Below, one piece after another: positions 11,976 through 21,716 of a DNA stretch of 64,000 nt; positions within the stretch are counted from its first letter, which is position 1, and each line of letters opens with the position of its first letter. The stretch is from Nothopassalora personata (taxonomy: Eukaryota > Ascomycota > Dothideomycetes > Mycosphaerellales > Mycosphaerellaceae). Under the pieces are notes generated by a model. It worked only from the letters and a program-made list of their open reading frames with translations, had not been told where the DNA came from and did not search any database. The position numbers and the translations under genes were made by a program. The DNA lies in contig CM066289.1 in the NCBI GenBank assembly GCA_033816765.1, positions 2,728,001-2,792,000 on the forward strand, given 5' to 3'.

Positions 11976-12134
11976 ACCAAAACAGCCCTATTTAGTCTTA
12001 GACTCGCTGCGCGAACTGGCGCTCCTAGCCCTCTAATTGGCTGAACGGTGCAGAACCGTGCTTAACGGAGCTAAGCACACGCTAGGCGAAGCCAAAGCCA
12101 ATTCCTGCGGCGAGTCTGAGTTTACTGAGGTAAG
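11976..12134 (-). repeat. Right inverted arm of the TIR element
   Basis: Inverted partner of 11132-11257. Differences in the outer block are transitions, compatible with RIP-type mutation. Confidence 0.75.
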
Positions 12135-12600
12135 GCAGCACACGTTGATCACCCAGACCAGACACATGAGCTCTTCTTTGCCGTTGACCATCTCCAACAA
12201 ACACACCCTTACAACAATCGTCGCCGCCTGTCGACAACCTTCTTCAACGCGGTCTCATGAGTGACACAACGCTGTGATTACACCCACACCGAGAGGTCCA
12301 CGTTCTCGTCCACCTACTGTCAGGCTGGCGAGAAGCGTGGAAAGGCATGGTCGTGTCACGCTTTGACATTGTGTATTCATCTGTGAACGCTAGTCCGCAC
12401 CACAGTCGTCGCTGACCAACAGGACGTTGCTTTGATACTCCCTACCAGTCGTGCCTGCATCAGAAAGCTCACCCCTCAGCCCCACCTGCTTGCTGATCAA
12501 CCGAAGCATATATATACATATATATATTCTTCTTTCCAATGACGGACAACACAATTCGACTGCATATATGTCCACAGCATTCAAGCGAACATTGACCAAG
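12135..12600. other. intergenic, promoter of the GST-like gene
   Basis: Holds a TA-alternating tract (about 12509-12528, TATATATACATATATATATA) just upstream of the 12601 start. This could serve as a TATA region. No gene is seen. Confidence 0.4.
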
Positions 12601-13394
12601 ATGTCGAATGAATACACCCTCTTCGACCTACCCAGCCGAGGCACCCCAACATGCTGGTCTCTGAATCCATGGAAGGGTAAGTCATCACGACGCCACACTG
12701 ACCTGCAGAGGTCTGACAGTCTCCAGCACGCCTTGTGCTCAACTACAAGAACCTTCCCTACAAGACCCAATGGGTTGAGTACCCAGACCTGGCCACAACC
12801 TTCAAATCTCATGGCATCCCACCGAATGACTCCAAGACGAACCCAAATGCAGAGTACTCAAGTCCAGCCATCAAGCACCCCGATGGAAGGTACACCATGG
12901 ACTCTCTGGCCATAGCTCATGAGCTGGAGAAGTCTCATCCGACACCTTCGCTCCACCTAAACAACAACAACAACGCTGAGCGTGCTCAGGCTGCTGTGTT
13001 AGACCTCCAGAAAGCTCTCAGTGCCATCGTCATGCCTAGAGTGCCCGAATTGCTCCTGAACCCTCCCAGTGAGGAATACTTCCGCACTACTCGTGCTAAG
13101 CGATTCGGGATGCCGTTGACAGAGTTGGCGAAAAGCGACCAGGCGGGTGAAACGGCGTGGAAGAATGCCGAGCCTGCGTTGAAGAAGGTCAAAGAGCTAC
13201 TTCATGAGGACGAAAGTGGTCCGTATGTGCTCGGGAAGGAAGTGAGCTTTGCGGATTTCGTTCTTGCCGGCATGTGGAGGTTCTATCAGAGGCTTGATAA
13301 GGATGGGGACCTGTACGGCCGGCTGGTGAGTTACGACGAAAGTTTCGTGAAGCATCATGAGGCTTGTCAGAAGTGGTTGGAGAGGGATGATTAG
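12601..13394 (+). CDS. Glutathione S-transferase-like protein
   Basis: Two exons, 12601-12676 and 12727-13394, with a 50-bp GT-AG intron, encode 247 aa. The first exon is a thioredoxin-fold start (YTLFDLPSRGTPTCWSLNPWK) and the splice gives ..WKARLVLNYKNLPYKTQWVEY. A GST-N domain follows, with substrate-site residues DGRYTMDSLAIAHELE, then a helical GST-C domain with the family's VLGKEVSFADFVLAGMWRFYQRL motif. Probably a cytosolic detoxification or conjugation enzyme; the substrate is unknown. An in-frame ATG at 12568 would add 11 residues. Confidence 0.8.
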
Positions 13395-13489
13395 GGAGAG
13401 TTTTATCGATGAGGTAGGTGAGGCGGTGGGTGTCTTCTCCCACGTCAACGAGGTGTATGCTCTGACATATATCGTTGCTATGCTCACAC

Positions 13490-14369
13490 TCAGCGAATAC
13501 TCTTCTCGTTCCCGCTATCACTCCCACTCGCAAACCCTCCCTCAGGAAGATACCCTTCATCGTGTGAACTCCGCTTCTTATCCTCCACCGCATCATGTCC
13601 CGTTCTCCACGCCCTCAACACACCATCTTCTCCTCCCGCACTATGCCGCCTATTCTCCTCTATATCCAAATAATTTACAAGCAACTTCCCATCCTTATCA
13701 TACCAATTAGGCGTGACATCCGGTCTTGCGATCTCCACGACATCCAACGCGGCTTTCCACCCACTTTCCTCATGGAAAATTTCATCCATCTCCACCAAAC
13801 TCCTATACGCCGTCTCCGGATAAAAGAATTACGTCGAAGGTACAATAAACGCACTAATCACCGCAAAGATGATAGAAGCCATTATAATACCCAATCTTCG
13901 CCAACGCCACAGGTGTAATCATCACCACCGTGAAATTGGAAATACAGTTCGTTGAGATGAGTTGAGACAGGTCGAAAGCCGAGCATTGCATGGCCGCGCC
14001 AACGACCATGATTGCTGAGCCCACGAAGATCGTCCGTCTTCGACCAAGGTATTGGCACAGCCAGATGCAGACGAGAGCGCCGAACAAACAGCCTAGATAG
14101 TAGGAAGCTATCGAGATGCCTTGGATGGTTGATGCTGGACTGTCACCTCCCTGGTTGCGAGTGTCGATGTGAGAGAACACTTTGACGAAAGAGTCTAGAG
14201 GGAGGAGACCGCCCATGACGCCTTGATCTTACCCAAAGCTGCGGACCTGGTCAGCGTAGTCTGACAACGGACAGGGAGAGACTTACAGCAGAAAGTCCAG
14301 ACCTGCTATCACCCCAATGGCGACATTCAGCTTCGTGCCCTTAAGGCCGAAGAATCCTTGTCCAAGCAT
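13490..14369 (-). pseudogene. MFS sugar transporter, internally deleted and broken
   Basis: The start (MLGQGFFGLKGTKLN..GLDFLL) and an intron (GTAAGT..CGCAG) lead into FG*DQGVMGGLL, where the conserved Tyr codon is TAA. TM2-TM3 are readable (QGISIASYYLGCLFGALVCIWLCQYLGRRR). The sequence then jumps from SAFDLSQLI directly to STNCISNFTVVMITPVAL, a motif normally near TM11, so roughly seven membrane segments and the sugar-porter core are missing. Beyond that there is a frameshift and a second TAA (IIFAVISAFIVPST*FFYPETAYRSL) before the cytosolic tail. The gene cannot encode a transporter. Confidence 0.85.
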
Positions 14370-15979
14370 CACGACCCAGTCTCGTGCGTAATTGATGCTC
14401 CAATTGGGGCGGGGAAGGTCAGGTACCAGATGTGTAATGTCCTCCCAGCGTGTACCTATCAGGGACGGACTCTTGGGCGACGGGCATCATCGACCGGTTG
14501 AATACAGGTCTGCCAACACGACGTACCCGCTCCTTGGACCAGAGACCAACGGATTTATGGGCCTGCGTAAACATCTTGTGCTCGCATGTCCTCCACATGG
14601 GCTACACATCGTCCTGCTGAATACTGACAGAGCTCGCCGGGATGCGCGAGATGGTGATCCGGAGCGGGTTTAAGTCGATTGTCCTCGACGTTGCGGTCGT
14701 TCACGAACGACCTGTCTTTTCCCAATGATGTCCAGAGTCCATATCACATGAGTGCAATGCTACTGTCTTAATGCCGTGAGCGCAGTGTCCTTAGGTTAGC
14801 GTCAACGAATAGAACTTCGACAGTGAAGTTCGTCAGCATCGCGATCCCTCTCGTTGACTAAAAACGCTTGACGTAGTGAAGCATGGAGGCTCCGCGATCT
14901 TGCTCCATACCACCCACATCAAGTGGAGTGAGGCACTAGTGGATATGGTATGATGTCGACCACGACTCGTGGCGGTGGCGGCGGACATCATCGAATCTAG
15001 GCTGATGATGTGCATATTTCGGGCTGGAGACTCGGCATGCATTCAGTGCGTCAAAGGTCTGTGTGCTATTTTGAGCTGCCGTATCACGAAGACGTATGTT
15101 GTCTGAAAGAGATGGTGAAAACAGGATGCAGAGCAGGGTAGTACGGACGATGGGTCAGCGTCTGCGAATGTTATTGATGCAGACTGTTACACCAGCTCTG
15201 CTGATCTTCACTCGGCTGTGAGTTTATACAATACATCATCTCATGCAGCTGCATCTTGATCCTAGCACGATTTGTGAATCGCGTCTTCCGTGCTTCGGTC
15301 GGGTCTGGTGCGGTTTCTTCTTTGAAGTGGCTCAGCGAGGTGGACACCTCACATGCTCCGAAGCCAACGACCGAGTTTCATGGCCACTGATCAAAATGGT
15401 CCGGTCACATCCCAGGCCAGTCGCCATGAGCTACTTCGGATGCTCAGAGATTTGCTTCACTTTCTCATGATCATGAATATCGAGTGCCTGGATTTCCTGC
15501 AGCAGCTGTGTCTGTCGTTCGCCTTGCTTCACGCCGAGATAGTATCCAATCGCTGATGGTAGTAAAGTGACTGGGAAAGGCTTGTTGTATTTTGAAGTTA
15601 GGATTGAATCTGTATCGGTCAGGACGGTGTCTGGAATAGTGGGGTGGAGATCAATCATGGGGTACCGATCAATTTGCGAAAGCCAGACATACTGGTATGA
15701 CGGTGATGAATGAGTTGAGAGCTGCACGTGCTGCTGTGTGACCTTGTATCAGTGATATTGCATTGGTGGTATCTATCCTGCGAGCTATGAGGTGGCAGGG
15801 CATCGGACTAATGGAGTCTAGAGTCTTGACCAGGAGCCACTTTAGCCGCGGGTATAAAGTTCAGTAGCGCGAACCATGACGCTCCTTCAACGTTGGCAGG
15901 GGCTTCTGTATGCCTCAAGACCATTACCACCATCACTATCCCGACCATATGCTGTCAAGAAATGCGCCAATTGCCCAGC
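14370..15979. other. Intergenic; one weak coding-like fragment
   Basis: Mostly uninformative. On the minus strand, 15431 to about 15630 reads as a plausible C-terminal exon (SAIGYYLGVKQGERQTQLLQ). I could not connect it in frame to a start codon, so it is not called as a gene. Confidence 0.3.
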
Positions 15980-16846
15980 TCATGCGGACGACTCTTGAGC
16001 TTTGCGTCTTCGTGCTTCGACTCTCGCTTGCGTGTGACGTGCTGCCTTCTTGCGGTGGATGGTCTCAGTGGTCTGCTTCATGCTAGGAGACTCTTGCAAG
16101 GCTTCTTTGGAGGCTGGCTCATTCATCAGACCTGGCTTGACAGCTTCGAATGTCGTCTCCGGCGTATTTTCCGCCTCCGCGTCACCTCTCTCACCGAGAC
16201 TTCCTCCTAGCTCATAAATTGTGCCGCGACTCTGCTGTTCCAGACGAGAAAGTGCAAGAGTGCAGCTGGGGACCTCCTCGAACGTGGAGACCAGCTTTGC
16301 GACATAGCCGGGCCTCGGAATAGACTTTTGGCGTCTCATATCGTGTGAAGCGGGCTGTGGACCATGCTGTACGAAGGTCGGCGTCGTTGGCGCGCTCATT
16401 GCTCGTTGTTTGCGCCAGATGGTTGTCTCCCTGCCTGGACGTCTTACTCTGCGTAGAACTGTATGTGGCAACAAGATACTTCTGGTAAGTATCAAAGTCT
16501 GGGATTGTATCGGATGTCGCCATGTACGCAACTGAATCAGATTGTCCATAATATCCGTGGCCAAGATTGCCGAAGCATAGATACTCATGGTCATGAATAT
16601 AGCCAGCCATGATGATAGGGTACGACATGCCACGGTGAATCGAGTTTGCGATGGTATTCCACCAACAAATGTCGTTGCAACGAGACAGGTGACCAGTAAC
16701 ACAAGTTGAATTGCCTCGATGAACAATGCATGTGCCGCGAGAATGGCTCGACGTCTGGCAGGATGAAGCCTGCGGTCGCTGCAAAGCTTGTAGGATAGAC
16801 TTGCGACGGTGCTGAGCGTTACAAGTACGAGGGCAAAGAATGTCAT
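15980..16846 (-). CDS. Hypothetical membrane protein
   Basis: A single open frame of 288 aa with an ATG at 16846. The first 110 residues contain three hydrophobic segments: residues 1-18, about 30-62 (ALFIEAIQLVLLVTCLVATTFVGG) and about 75-98. The rest is hydrophilic, basic and Ser/Thr-rich, ending in a Lys/Arg-rich tail (RKKAARHTQARVEARRRK). This suggests a small membrane anchor with a cytosolic tail. No family is recognised; short introns in the middle cannot be excluded. Confidence 0.5.
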   Translation of the reverse strand: MTFFALVLVTLSTVASLSYKLCSDRRLHPARRRAILAAHALFIEAIQLVLLVTCLVATTFVGGIPSQTRFTVACRTLSSWLAIFMTMSIYASAILATDIMDNLIQLRTWRHPIQSQTLILTRSILLPHTVLRRVRRPGRETTIWRKQRAMSAPTTPTFVQHGPQPASHDMRRQKSIPRPGYVAKLVSTFEEVPSCTLALSRLEQQSRGTIYELGGSLGERGDAEAENTPETTFEAVKPGLMNEPASKEALQESPSMKQTTETIHRKKAARHTQARVEARRRKAQESSA

Positions 16847-17093
16847 TGTTTCGGTGTTTTCTGATTGTCAATTTGGCAATTCGTGGATCGTATGAGCGAT
16901 GAGGGATGTCCGGAAAGCTCATTTTCTGGATCAGGTTCGTGGTCCCTTTGAGCAGACGTGGCACGAGGACGGCTTCAAGACATTTTCAACGCATGTCTCG
17001 CTCATAAGCTGAAGCGTCTTTGTGCGTGTCTCGCGTCTTCTGTGCCGGCGCGCAATTCACACCACCAGTAAGTGCAAAGTAGGCCATACTTCT

Positions 17094-18293
17094 TCATGTC
17101 CAGGCGTTCCATCCGGCTCGGCGACCATAGATGTTTGCCCAACACTTTACGGTATTTTCGCAGTGCACAGCATCCCTGCCAAAGATGATGTGCCACGTGT
17201 ATTCCATGACAGTACCGAGTGTGTCATCGTCGTATTCAGACTCTTTTATCAGTGTCAAGTAGCGCGCATACTCTGCTTTGGGCTTTTGCAGTATCTGCGC
17301 TCTGGACACCGCAAACTGAGCGCAACATGGCGTCGCTACCACAGGGATTTGTTCCCTTACCTCGGCTGCAGTCAGGTTGAACAGTTGACCATAGACGTAG
17401 GGATAGGCCACCTCAGCACTTCGTTCTTCCTCTGGATGTTCACGGTTCAGCTGGACTTCGTTGGGGCAGCCAGGAGTGGCTAGGCAGCGTAAATTGACGT
17501 AGCCTCGATCCAGTACTACATCAAGCTTCAGCTCATGCAGCATGTTCACGGCATCATAACCCTTCGCATCGTTGTGCCATGCCTCGGGCCACCCATTGCG
17601 GTGGGCATGCAAGAAGACCGCAACATCTGGAAGATTATCGTAGTGCTCTACAATGTAAGTCAAGTACGGCGTTGCCTCCTTGGCCTTGTTCATCTTGGTC
17701 TTTAGCCCACTCGGGGAAGGCTGATGGTCGGCCAGATCGACGTAGTACACCGCGTGGTCCCAGTCCTGCATCATATCCTGAACCCAGTCTGTGTCCTCCG
17801 ATGACAATTTGCCCATGACAATCGTTTTGCGAATTTCTGTAGGCTCCGGTGCCGCTGTGGCGTCACTCGTTCCTCCAACGAAGGAGGTTGCGGATGTGAT
17901 CGGCTGTTGCGACGGAGACCCTGCTGCAACGAAAGGTTCTTCGACACCTCCAAGGGAGTCGTGCACGTGGCTCGCTGGGGTATTCTCAGGTTCCAATGCC
18001 GTATTTGTAGTGCTCGCCGGTGAAAGTCCGATGGATGAAGAGATACTTCCTGGCCATGTTTCCGTGCTCTGAGAGATCGCCTGATGCTCATGTGGTATAG
18101 TAGTGGCGCTTTTGGCGTCTTCATGCTGGTGATCCAAAAATGGCCCGCTGCTCGACAAGAGGCTACTGTAAGAGGAAGGATGGACGATATTCCGATAAGG
18201 ACCAGGCAGAAGGAATGTCTTAAGCAAAAGTAATGTTACCACACTGGCCAGCACGCCGCCCGCGATGCGAGCCCATTGTCTGGGAAGCAGCAT
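17094..18293 (-). CDS. DUF3431 family protein, type II membrane protein
   Basis: A single exon of 399 aa; 18293 is the first ATG. A short basic N-terminus (MLLPRQWARIAGG) precedes one transmembrane helix (VLASVVTLLLLKTFLLPG). A Ser/Thr/Pro-rich stalk of about 120 residues follows, then the conserved globular domain from about residue 165 (KTIVMGKLSSEDTDWV to the end). The motifs YLTYIVEHYDNLPDVAVFLHAHRNGWPEAWHND and the Cys pairs (LRCLATPGCP, VATPCCAQF) are typical of the fungal DUF3431 family, which resembles glycosyltransferase-like folds. The topology points to a Golgi or ER lumenal enzyme-like domain. The function is not established. Confidence 0.8.
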   Translation of the reverse strand: MLLPRQWARIAGGVLASVVTLLLLKTFLLPGPYRNIVHPSSYSSLLSSSGPFLDHQHEDAKSATTIPHEHQAISQSTETWPGSISSSIGLSPASTTNTALEPENTPASHVHDSLGGVEEPFVAAGSPSQQPITSATSFVGGTSDATAAPEPTEIRKTIVMGKLSSEDTDWVQDMMQDWDHAVYYVDLADHQPSPSGLKTKMNKAKEATPYLTYIVEHYDNLPDVAVFLHAHRNGWPEAWHNDAKGYDAVNMLHELKLDVVLDRGYVNLRCLATPGCPNEVQLNREHPEEERSAEVAYPYVYGQLFNLTAAEVREQIPVVATPCCAQFAVSRAQILQKPKAEYARYLTLIKESEYDDDTLGTVMEYTWHIIFGRDAVHCENTVKCWANIYGRRAGWNAWT

Positions 18294-19600
18294 CACAGAT
18301 TCATGACCAACAAGCCAATGGCTCCGGTCCCAGGGTCTTGCGGCGCGGCACAATGCTTGAAATGTGTGGTAGGAGAGTGGCGACAAGTGACGAGATATTG
18401 AGAAGACTTACCGCGAGGCACAAAGATCTGTGAGCTGCGCAACTTCCTCCTGTGATAGTGCCGGTCGTAGCGTAGCGTACGCAAGAGCGCCACGTACCGC
18501 GTCGGCCAAACACGTGTGAAATGTCGGACGAGCTTTGGCGTATGCTAATAAGAGGAAGCTCATGGCTCTAGACTTCCGACCAAGTGAGACCGATGGTTCC
18601 ACGCGTGATCCCTGCACTGCGATCCATGCTCGAACTCGTGAACCACAGGCGACGATCGAATCATCGCTGAAGTCTCGTGCCTTCACTCGGCGTCGGACGT
18701 GGTGCTGCTGTACAGTCTGTTCGGCAGCTATGTGGTCCAAAAATGCTGTATCCGGCGGCAAACGGCACGCCGTTGCTGCAAGACATGCGCGTCCTTGTGG
18801 GCCGAAGTTGGGAGGAGACGTAAGACGGTCTGATATCGACGTCTTACTTGGCAAGGGTTGCAGCCAATGTTCCCCTTGTGTTCAGCTGGAAACTAGTTCT
18901 AGCGGGAACTATTCGGCGGTGAGTTGATGCTGGACACTGTGCTGCGACGACGTACTGTATACAAATTGAACACGAACGCAGGTGAAGGATGTACTGTATT
19001 CGAACACGATGGCTGCTTCCCAAGCACATACTTCACGGGATCAGCCACACCTTGATTAGAGCAGTAGTATTGCCTTCCGTTGTGCCGCGAACAGCATCCG
19101 TGTCTTGCTCATTCAGCTTCATTATCAGTATCGTTACTGCCACTGCTTGATTGTCAATCCCTTGGTATGAGTTCCGAAGGACGACCTTACACTACACTTA
19201 CTCGCCATCTGCCGATAGACGGTCTAGGCAAATTGTACAAGTCTGGCTAACATAACGTCAAATAACACTTTTGACTACCGAGTGGATGGAGGCGTCGATG
19301 CAACACTTGTATTGTAAGGCACGAGATGAAATGTCCGACCATTCACGGTCACAACAACCTGCTGCAGTGCCCGCTTTCCTCTGATGGTACTTGACTCCAC
19401 CTCAACAAACAAGCTCGGGCGAGAGCTGCACACTACAACTTGGGCCATCCCAAACTCCCACTCCAGAATGATGTAACCATCGAGCCCGATCGCGGGCAGC
19501 CGATAATACCACTCTCTGCTCCAACAACACTTATCAAACGCGCAAGATTTGTCCCAACAATCGATACAACGGCAATCCACGACCAACACACAATACACTC
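18294..19600. other. intergenic
   Basis: About 1.3 kb without a supportable gene. Overlapping open frames at 18408-18854 (minus) and 18535-18927 (plus) lack recognisable domains or splice logic. Confidence 0.35.
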
Positions 19601-20293
19601 ATGGGCCTCATCGTCCATCACCTCGGCCACTCGCAGTCCGATCGAGTCGTCTGGCTCTGCGAGGAACTCGGCATCGAATACGAACTGAAGAAGTACGAAC
19701 GCTCGCCCGTGCTCTCTCCAAAGGAGTTGAAAGACTTACACCCTATTGGCGCTGCTCCAGTCATCGAAGACGACGATGGCGGCGTGAAGCTGGCCGAGAC
19801 CGAGGCGTGCGTCGAATGGATCTGTAACAAACATGCAAAGGGCAAGCTCTTGGTCAAGCCAGCCGACAAGAACTACGCCGACTTTCTCTACTGGTACCAC
19901 GTCCCCAACGGAACTCTCCAGCCTGCCGTTGGACGTGTCATGGCGTTGAAGATGAGCGGCATCAAGGATGGGGACCCCACGCTGGACCGTTACCAAGCCA
20001 AGATTCACCAGGTCCTCACGTACGTCGATGAACGTCTGGGCCAGACTCCTTGGTTGGCAGGCGACGAGATGTCTGCTGCCGATATCATGATCATCTTCGC
20101 GCTCACCACCATGCGGGAGTTCTGCGCCATCGATCTCACCGCGTACCAGAACATTCTGCCCTACATTCAGAAGATCATCACGAGACCTGCGTATCAGAGC
20201 TACTTGCAGAAGGGTGATCCCGACATCGACATTCAGAGGTACGCACAAGGACCACCGCCGCCAATATTTGCGGGTTTTGCGAACCACAAGTAG
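19601..20293 (+). CDS. Glutathione S-transferase (GTT1-like)
   Basis: A single exon of 230 aa. The N-terminal thioredoxin fold begins IVHHLGHSQSDRVVWLCEELG, with Ser in the catalytic position. The cis-Pro is in HPIGAAPVIED and the glutathione gamma-Glu site in AETEACVEWI. The C-terminal domain has the fold-stabilising AGDEMSAADIMIIFAL (N-capping S/T-x-x-D). The size and motifs match fungal GTT1-type transferases that conjugate or reduce electrophiles. The stop codon is separated by one base from that of the convergent dehydrogenase, so the 3' UTRs must overlap. Confidence 0.88.
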   Translation: MGLIVHHLGHSQSDRVVWLCEELGIEYELKKYERSPVLSPKELKDLHPIGAAPVIEDDDGGVKLAETEACVEWICNKHAKGKLLVKPADKNYADFLYWYHVPNGTLQPAVGRVMALKMSGIKDGDPTLDRYQAKIHQVLTYVDERLGQTPWLAGDEMSAADIMIIFALTTMREFCAIDLTAYQNILPYIQKIITRPAYQSYLQKGDPDIDIQRYAQGPPPPIFAGFANHK

Positions 20294-20294
20294 A

Positions 20295-21418
20295 TTAGTT
20301 CATCTTGTTCAGCAGCTCCTCCCCCTTCAGCCAGCGGTCGAGGTTCGCTGCTTGCTCTTCGTACCGTCTGTAGATGTCAGTACCACGAAGTCGACTTTGC
20401 ACACGTCTGCAACACACCTGTTCATCGTTCCTTCATTCACATAGCCCATGTGAGGACTCAACACCACGGCAGCCTTAGACCACGCATCGACACTTCGCCA
20501 CGGGCTGTCAGCAGGAATGGGCTCTTCCCAAAACACATCCAGCGCCACACCCTTGATCTTCGCATTCTGCAACGCATCGATCAAAGCACGCTCATCAATC
20601 AAGCCTCCTCGCGAAGTGTTCACAAGCACACCTGATCTCTTCATCCACCCCAACTCCTCTTCTCCCACAACGCCCTTCGTCCTCTCACTCAGCACAAGAT
20701 GCAAACTCACCACATCGCTCTCCCTAAACAGCGCCTCCTTCCCCACAGCCTTGAACGTGCCTTTTGGCAGACCTGCTCCCTCGGCAGCAGCGTCAGCCTT
20801 ACTCTGGTCAAGATTCTGCGACCAAGCAATAACCTTCATCCCAAACGACTGAAGAGCAACTCTCCCGAACGCCGTCCCCAACTTCCCCAAGCCCACTAGG
20901 CCTAGCGTCTTCCCACCCAGCGAAATCCCCAGCCCACTTTGCCACGCATTGGCACTCGTCTTTAGAGCACGATCATCCTCCGGGATTCTCCCACAAAGAC
21001 TCAACAGCAGCGCCCAAGCGTGCTGATTCACAGCAGAGTACCCAGCAGGAGGCGGCGGCTCATAGTCACCACTCGGGTGTTCAGGCTGATCATCTTTCGT
21101 TCCCAGGACTGGAATACCTTGCGCGGAGAAAGTAGGCAAGTCTAGAGAGGCGTTTCGTGTTCCCGAGGTCAGGAGGAGTTTCAAGTTTGGCAGTTGCTTG
21201 ATTAGGGTGCTGGGGAAGGCTGTGCGTTCCCGCATTGTGCTGATTATCGTGTAGGGTTCCAGACGCTTTGCGAGGGCGTCTAGACCTTCTGGGGTAGCAG
21301 CGTTGAGGGTTTCGGGGTAGGAATCGACTGTGACATTCTTGATCTTTTCAAAGTGTTTTGGAGCAATGTTTGCGTAGTCGTCTAGGATGGCGATGCGGAG
21401 TTCTGGTTGAGTGGCCAT
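20295..21418 (-). CDS. D-isomer-specific 2-hydroxyacid dehydrogenase
   Basis: Two exons, 21418-20418 and 20367-20295, with a 50-bp intron (donor GTGTGT, acceptor CTACAG), give a complete C-terminus (MNRRYEEQAANLDRWL..). The length is 357 aa. The Rossmann NAD site is LGLVGLGKLGTAFG. The catalytic Arg lies in VNTSRGGLIDERAL, the Glu in VFWEEP and the His in LSPHMGY, so all key residues are present. The family reduces 2-keto acids or oxidises D-2-hydroxyacids with NAD(P); the substrate cannot be read. Reading through the last intron would give a wrong tail. Confidence 0.88.
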
Positions 21419-21716
21419 GTTGTGGATAATGCTGTTTTTCGTTGTTGGGGTTAGATGTCTCTGGATAGTGGTGAGTCGGTGGTACATCAGTATTGGCCAA
21501 GATTATGCCGTGAGACGACTGAGATGAAAGGATCAAGGCGTTTTGACTACAGGGAAAGGTCAGGAGCGCACGTGGAATTAGTGTCATGTTTGTCAGGAAT
21601 ATGCCTGGAAGAAGATGGCATAATCCAAGACCGAGCTCTCCGGGTGGGGCTGCGTGGCGGCATCGGCCAAGCACAATCGGGAGGCTTCGCTCCATCTCAA
21701 CAATCACATCAAAGGC

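Larger units (their letters stand above)
11132..12134. mobile_element. 1.0-kb TIR element, AT-rich interior (non-autonomous or RIP-decayed DNA transposon)
   Basis: Both ends carry long imperfect inverted arms. The outer 21 bp (11132-11152 and 12114-12134) differ at only two sites, both C/T-type transitions. An internal 16-mer GCACCGTTCAGCCAAT is identical at 11179-11194 and, inverted, at 12036-12051. An inner block of about 26 bp (11231-11257 and 11976-12001) also pairs. The hexamer GCAGCA flanks the element directly on both sides (11126-11131 and 12135-12140), as a target-site duplication would. The interior is rich in TA and stop codons. A minus-strand frame at 11597-11980 keeps an acidic stretch (SDADNNAPNSDEEEDYIRFPP) that may be a transposase remnant. 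The superfamily is not determined. Confidence 0.75.
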
